The notes under the pieces are model-generated. The model was not told where the DNA came from. It did no database searches and was given only the letters and a program-made list of their open reading frames with translations. From Prosthecobacter sp. (lineage in GTDB: Bacteria; Verrucomicrobiota; Verrucomicrobiia; Verrucomicrobiales; Verrucomicrobiaceae): a DNA stretch of 13,131 nt. The stretch lies in the NCBI GenBank assembly GCA_025869455.1, contig JAOZVT010000343.1, positions 1 through 13,131 of the forward strand, written 5' to 3'. Below are positions 12,028 through 13,131 of the stretch, in pieces; position 1 is the stretch's first letter, and every line of letters begins with the position of its first letter. The position numbers and the translations under genes were made by a program.

Positions 12028-13131
12028 ATGCAAGATGAACACCAGTCATCTCCAGGCAGTCACGTCATCCAATTGACGGACCACCTCTTCCGTCATGAGG
12101 CGGGAAAACTGGTGTCCATTCTAACTGGCATCTTTGGCATTCATCGCCTGCAGTTGGCTGAAGATGTGGTTCAAGAAGCCCTTGTCAGAGCCCTGCAAAC
12201 CTGGCCGTTTTACGGCATCCCAGAAAATCCTGCGGCTTGGCTCATGCAAACGGCCAAGCACCGAGCCTTAGATTTGATTCGCCGAGAAAACAGCTTTCTA
12301 GAAAAGCAGCCAAAGATCGTTGCGTTCATCGAACAACGCCTAACCGACGATGCAGAGCTTGGTCCCATGTTTGAAGATGAGATCAAGGATGATCGCCTGC
12401 GTTTGATGTTTGCCTGCTGCCATCCACAGTTGACTCAAGAGTCTCAGACCGCCCTAGCTTTAAAAGTTCTTTGCGGGTTCAGTCCACAGGAAATCGCCAG
12501 TGCTTTTCTAACCACGGAAGCCGCCATTAACAAGAGACTCACACGTGCCCGCCAACGGTTGCAAGAAGATCAGGTAACCTTTGAGATTCCCTCAGGAGTG
12601 GAGCTGCCCTCACGGCTGGATGTGGTGCTTCAGATTCTCTACCTGCTGTTCAATGAAGGTTACAAAGCCTCCAGCGGAGACAGCCTCATTCGTGAAGACC
12701 TCTGCATGGAAGCCATCCGCATGGCTAACCTCCTCGCGGGACACCCCGCAGGCAATCAGCCGCGCACCCATGCCCTCTTAGCTCTCATGTTGCTGAATGG
12801 TGCTCGTTTAAAGGCACGCTTGAATCCGAGTGGTGACATCTTACGGCTGGAAGAACAAGATCGCAGTCTCTGGAATGCGGCGATGATCCAGCAAGGTGTC
12901 ATTCATCTAGGCCGCTCAGCACAGGGAGATCAGGCCAGCGAATACCACCTCCAGGCGGGCATCGCCGCTTGTCATTGTTTAGCTCCCAATGCTGCCGCTA
13001 CGGATTGGACCCAAATTCTCCGGCTCTATGACCACCTCATGCAGATCAACGATTCCCCCATCATCGCTCTGAATCGTGCGGTGGCTCTGGCCAAGGTGCA
13101 GGGTCCAGAAAAAGGGCTCGCCGCAGTCGAG
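12028..13131 (+). CDS. ECF42-type RNA polymerase sigma factor, 3' end outside window
   Basis: An open frame of 368 codons from ATG 12028 to the window edge, with no stop. The sigma-70 region 2 part includes LAEDVVQEALVRALQTWP (about 44-61) and NPAAWLMQTAKHRALDLIRR; region 4 includes DDRLRLMFACCHPQLTQESQ, then LKVLCGFSPQEIASAFLTT and the recognition helix AAINKRLTRARQRLQ. After this comes the long C-terminal extension found in ECF42 members: YLLFNEGYKASSGD, ALLALMLLNGARLKARL, LEEQDRSLWN, TDWTQILRLYDHL and LNRAVALAKVQGPEKGLA, a helical TPR-like part. No anti-sigma gene is visible; in this group the extension is thought to control activity. Only the last part of the gene, about 40-50 residues by family length, is missing. 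Confidence 0.92.
   Translation, partial: MQDEHQSSPGSHVIQLTDHLFRHEAGKLVSILTGIFGIHRLQLAEDVVQEALVRALQTWPFYGIPENPAAWLMQTAKHRALDLIRRENSFLEKQPKIVAFIEQRLTDDAELGPMFEDEIKDDRLRLMFACCHPQLTQESQTALALKVLCGFSPQEIASAFLTTEAAINKRLTRARQRLQEDQVTFEIPSGVELPSRLDVVLQILYLLFNEGYKASSGDSLIREDLCMEAIRMANLLAGHPAGNQPRTHALLALMLLNGARLKARLNPSGDILRLEEQDRSLWNAAMIQQGVIHLGRSAQGDQASEYHLQAGIAACHCLAPNAAATDWTQILRLYDHLMQINDSPIIALNRAVALAKVQGPEKGLAAVE

Noticed and set aside
12581..12781. 66-codon plus frame inside the sigma factor gene
   Set aside because: It is an offset frame within the well-supported ECF42 coding sequence.

Overview
The window looks like chromosomal accessory sequence from a Gram-negative member of the Planctomycetes-Verrucomicrobia-Chlamydiae group, most likely a Verrucomicrobium/Prosthecobacter-type verrucomicrobium. 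The reasons are three secreted Cys-type sulfatases in about 8 kb, Lys/Gly-rich C-terminal tails on those sulfatases, roughly even base composition, and almost no Shine-Dalgarno sequence in front of the genes. The assignment is inference; no rRNA gene is present to confirm it.

Region 1 (1-2027) is an insertion sequence. A DDE transposase (179-1618, minus) lies downstream of a 69-residue AbrB/MazE-like protein. An A9 slippery run near the end of the small gene would fuse the two proteins by a -1 frameshift. The element has 12-bp terminal inverted repeats (121-132 and 1940-1951), and on both sides abuts a 25-bp palindromic stem-loop in the same orientation. The simplest reading is that it landed in the intrinsic terminator of the neighbouring sulfatase gene and duplicated the stem-loop.

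Region 2 (2028-8299, all minus strand) reads in transcription order as proA (proline synthesis), a HAD phosphatase/phosphomutase, a GlcNAc-6-sulfatase-like sulfatase, a strong terminator, then a secreted beta-propeller-like protein with its own promoter, then an arylsulfatase. Divergent from proA on the plus strand come a tiny predicted membrane protein (8537-8647) and an iduronate-2-sulfatase-like sulfatase (8727-10160). The three sulfatases carry different sequence signatures, which suggests attack on a heterogeneous sulfated polysaccharide outside the cytoplasm. No glycoside hydrolase, transporter or sulfatase-maturing enzyme is in the window.

Region 3 (10161-11600) is a RAYT/REP module. 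A Y1 HUH transposase (10461-11108) is surrounded by four copies of a REP-like element, one inverted, and the transposase stop codon lies inside the downstream copy. The non-coding stretch after it holds a perfect 12-bp hairpin directly followed by the 13-nt sequence that normally ends 16S rRNA (the anti-Shine-Dalgarno), and a 14-bp palindrome followed by a T run.

Region 4 (11601-13131) is a DGPF/YCII-domain protein 13 bp upstream of an ECF42-type sigma factor that runs off the window. A plausible ECF-type promoter precedes the pair, which suggests an autoregulated operon.

I found no tRNA, rRNA gene, CRISPR array or replication origin.
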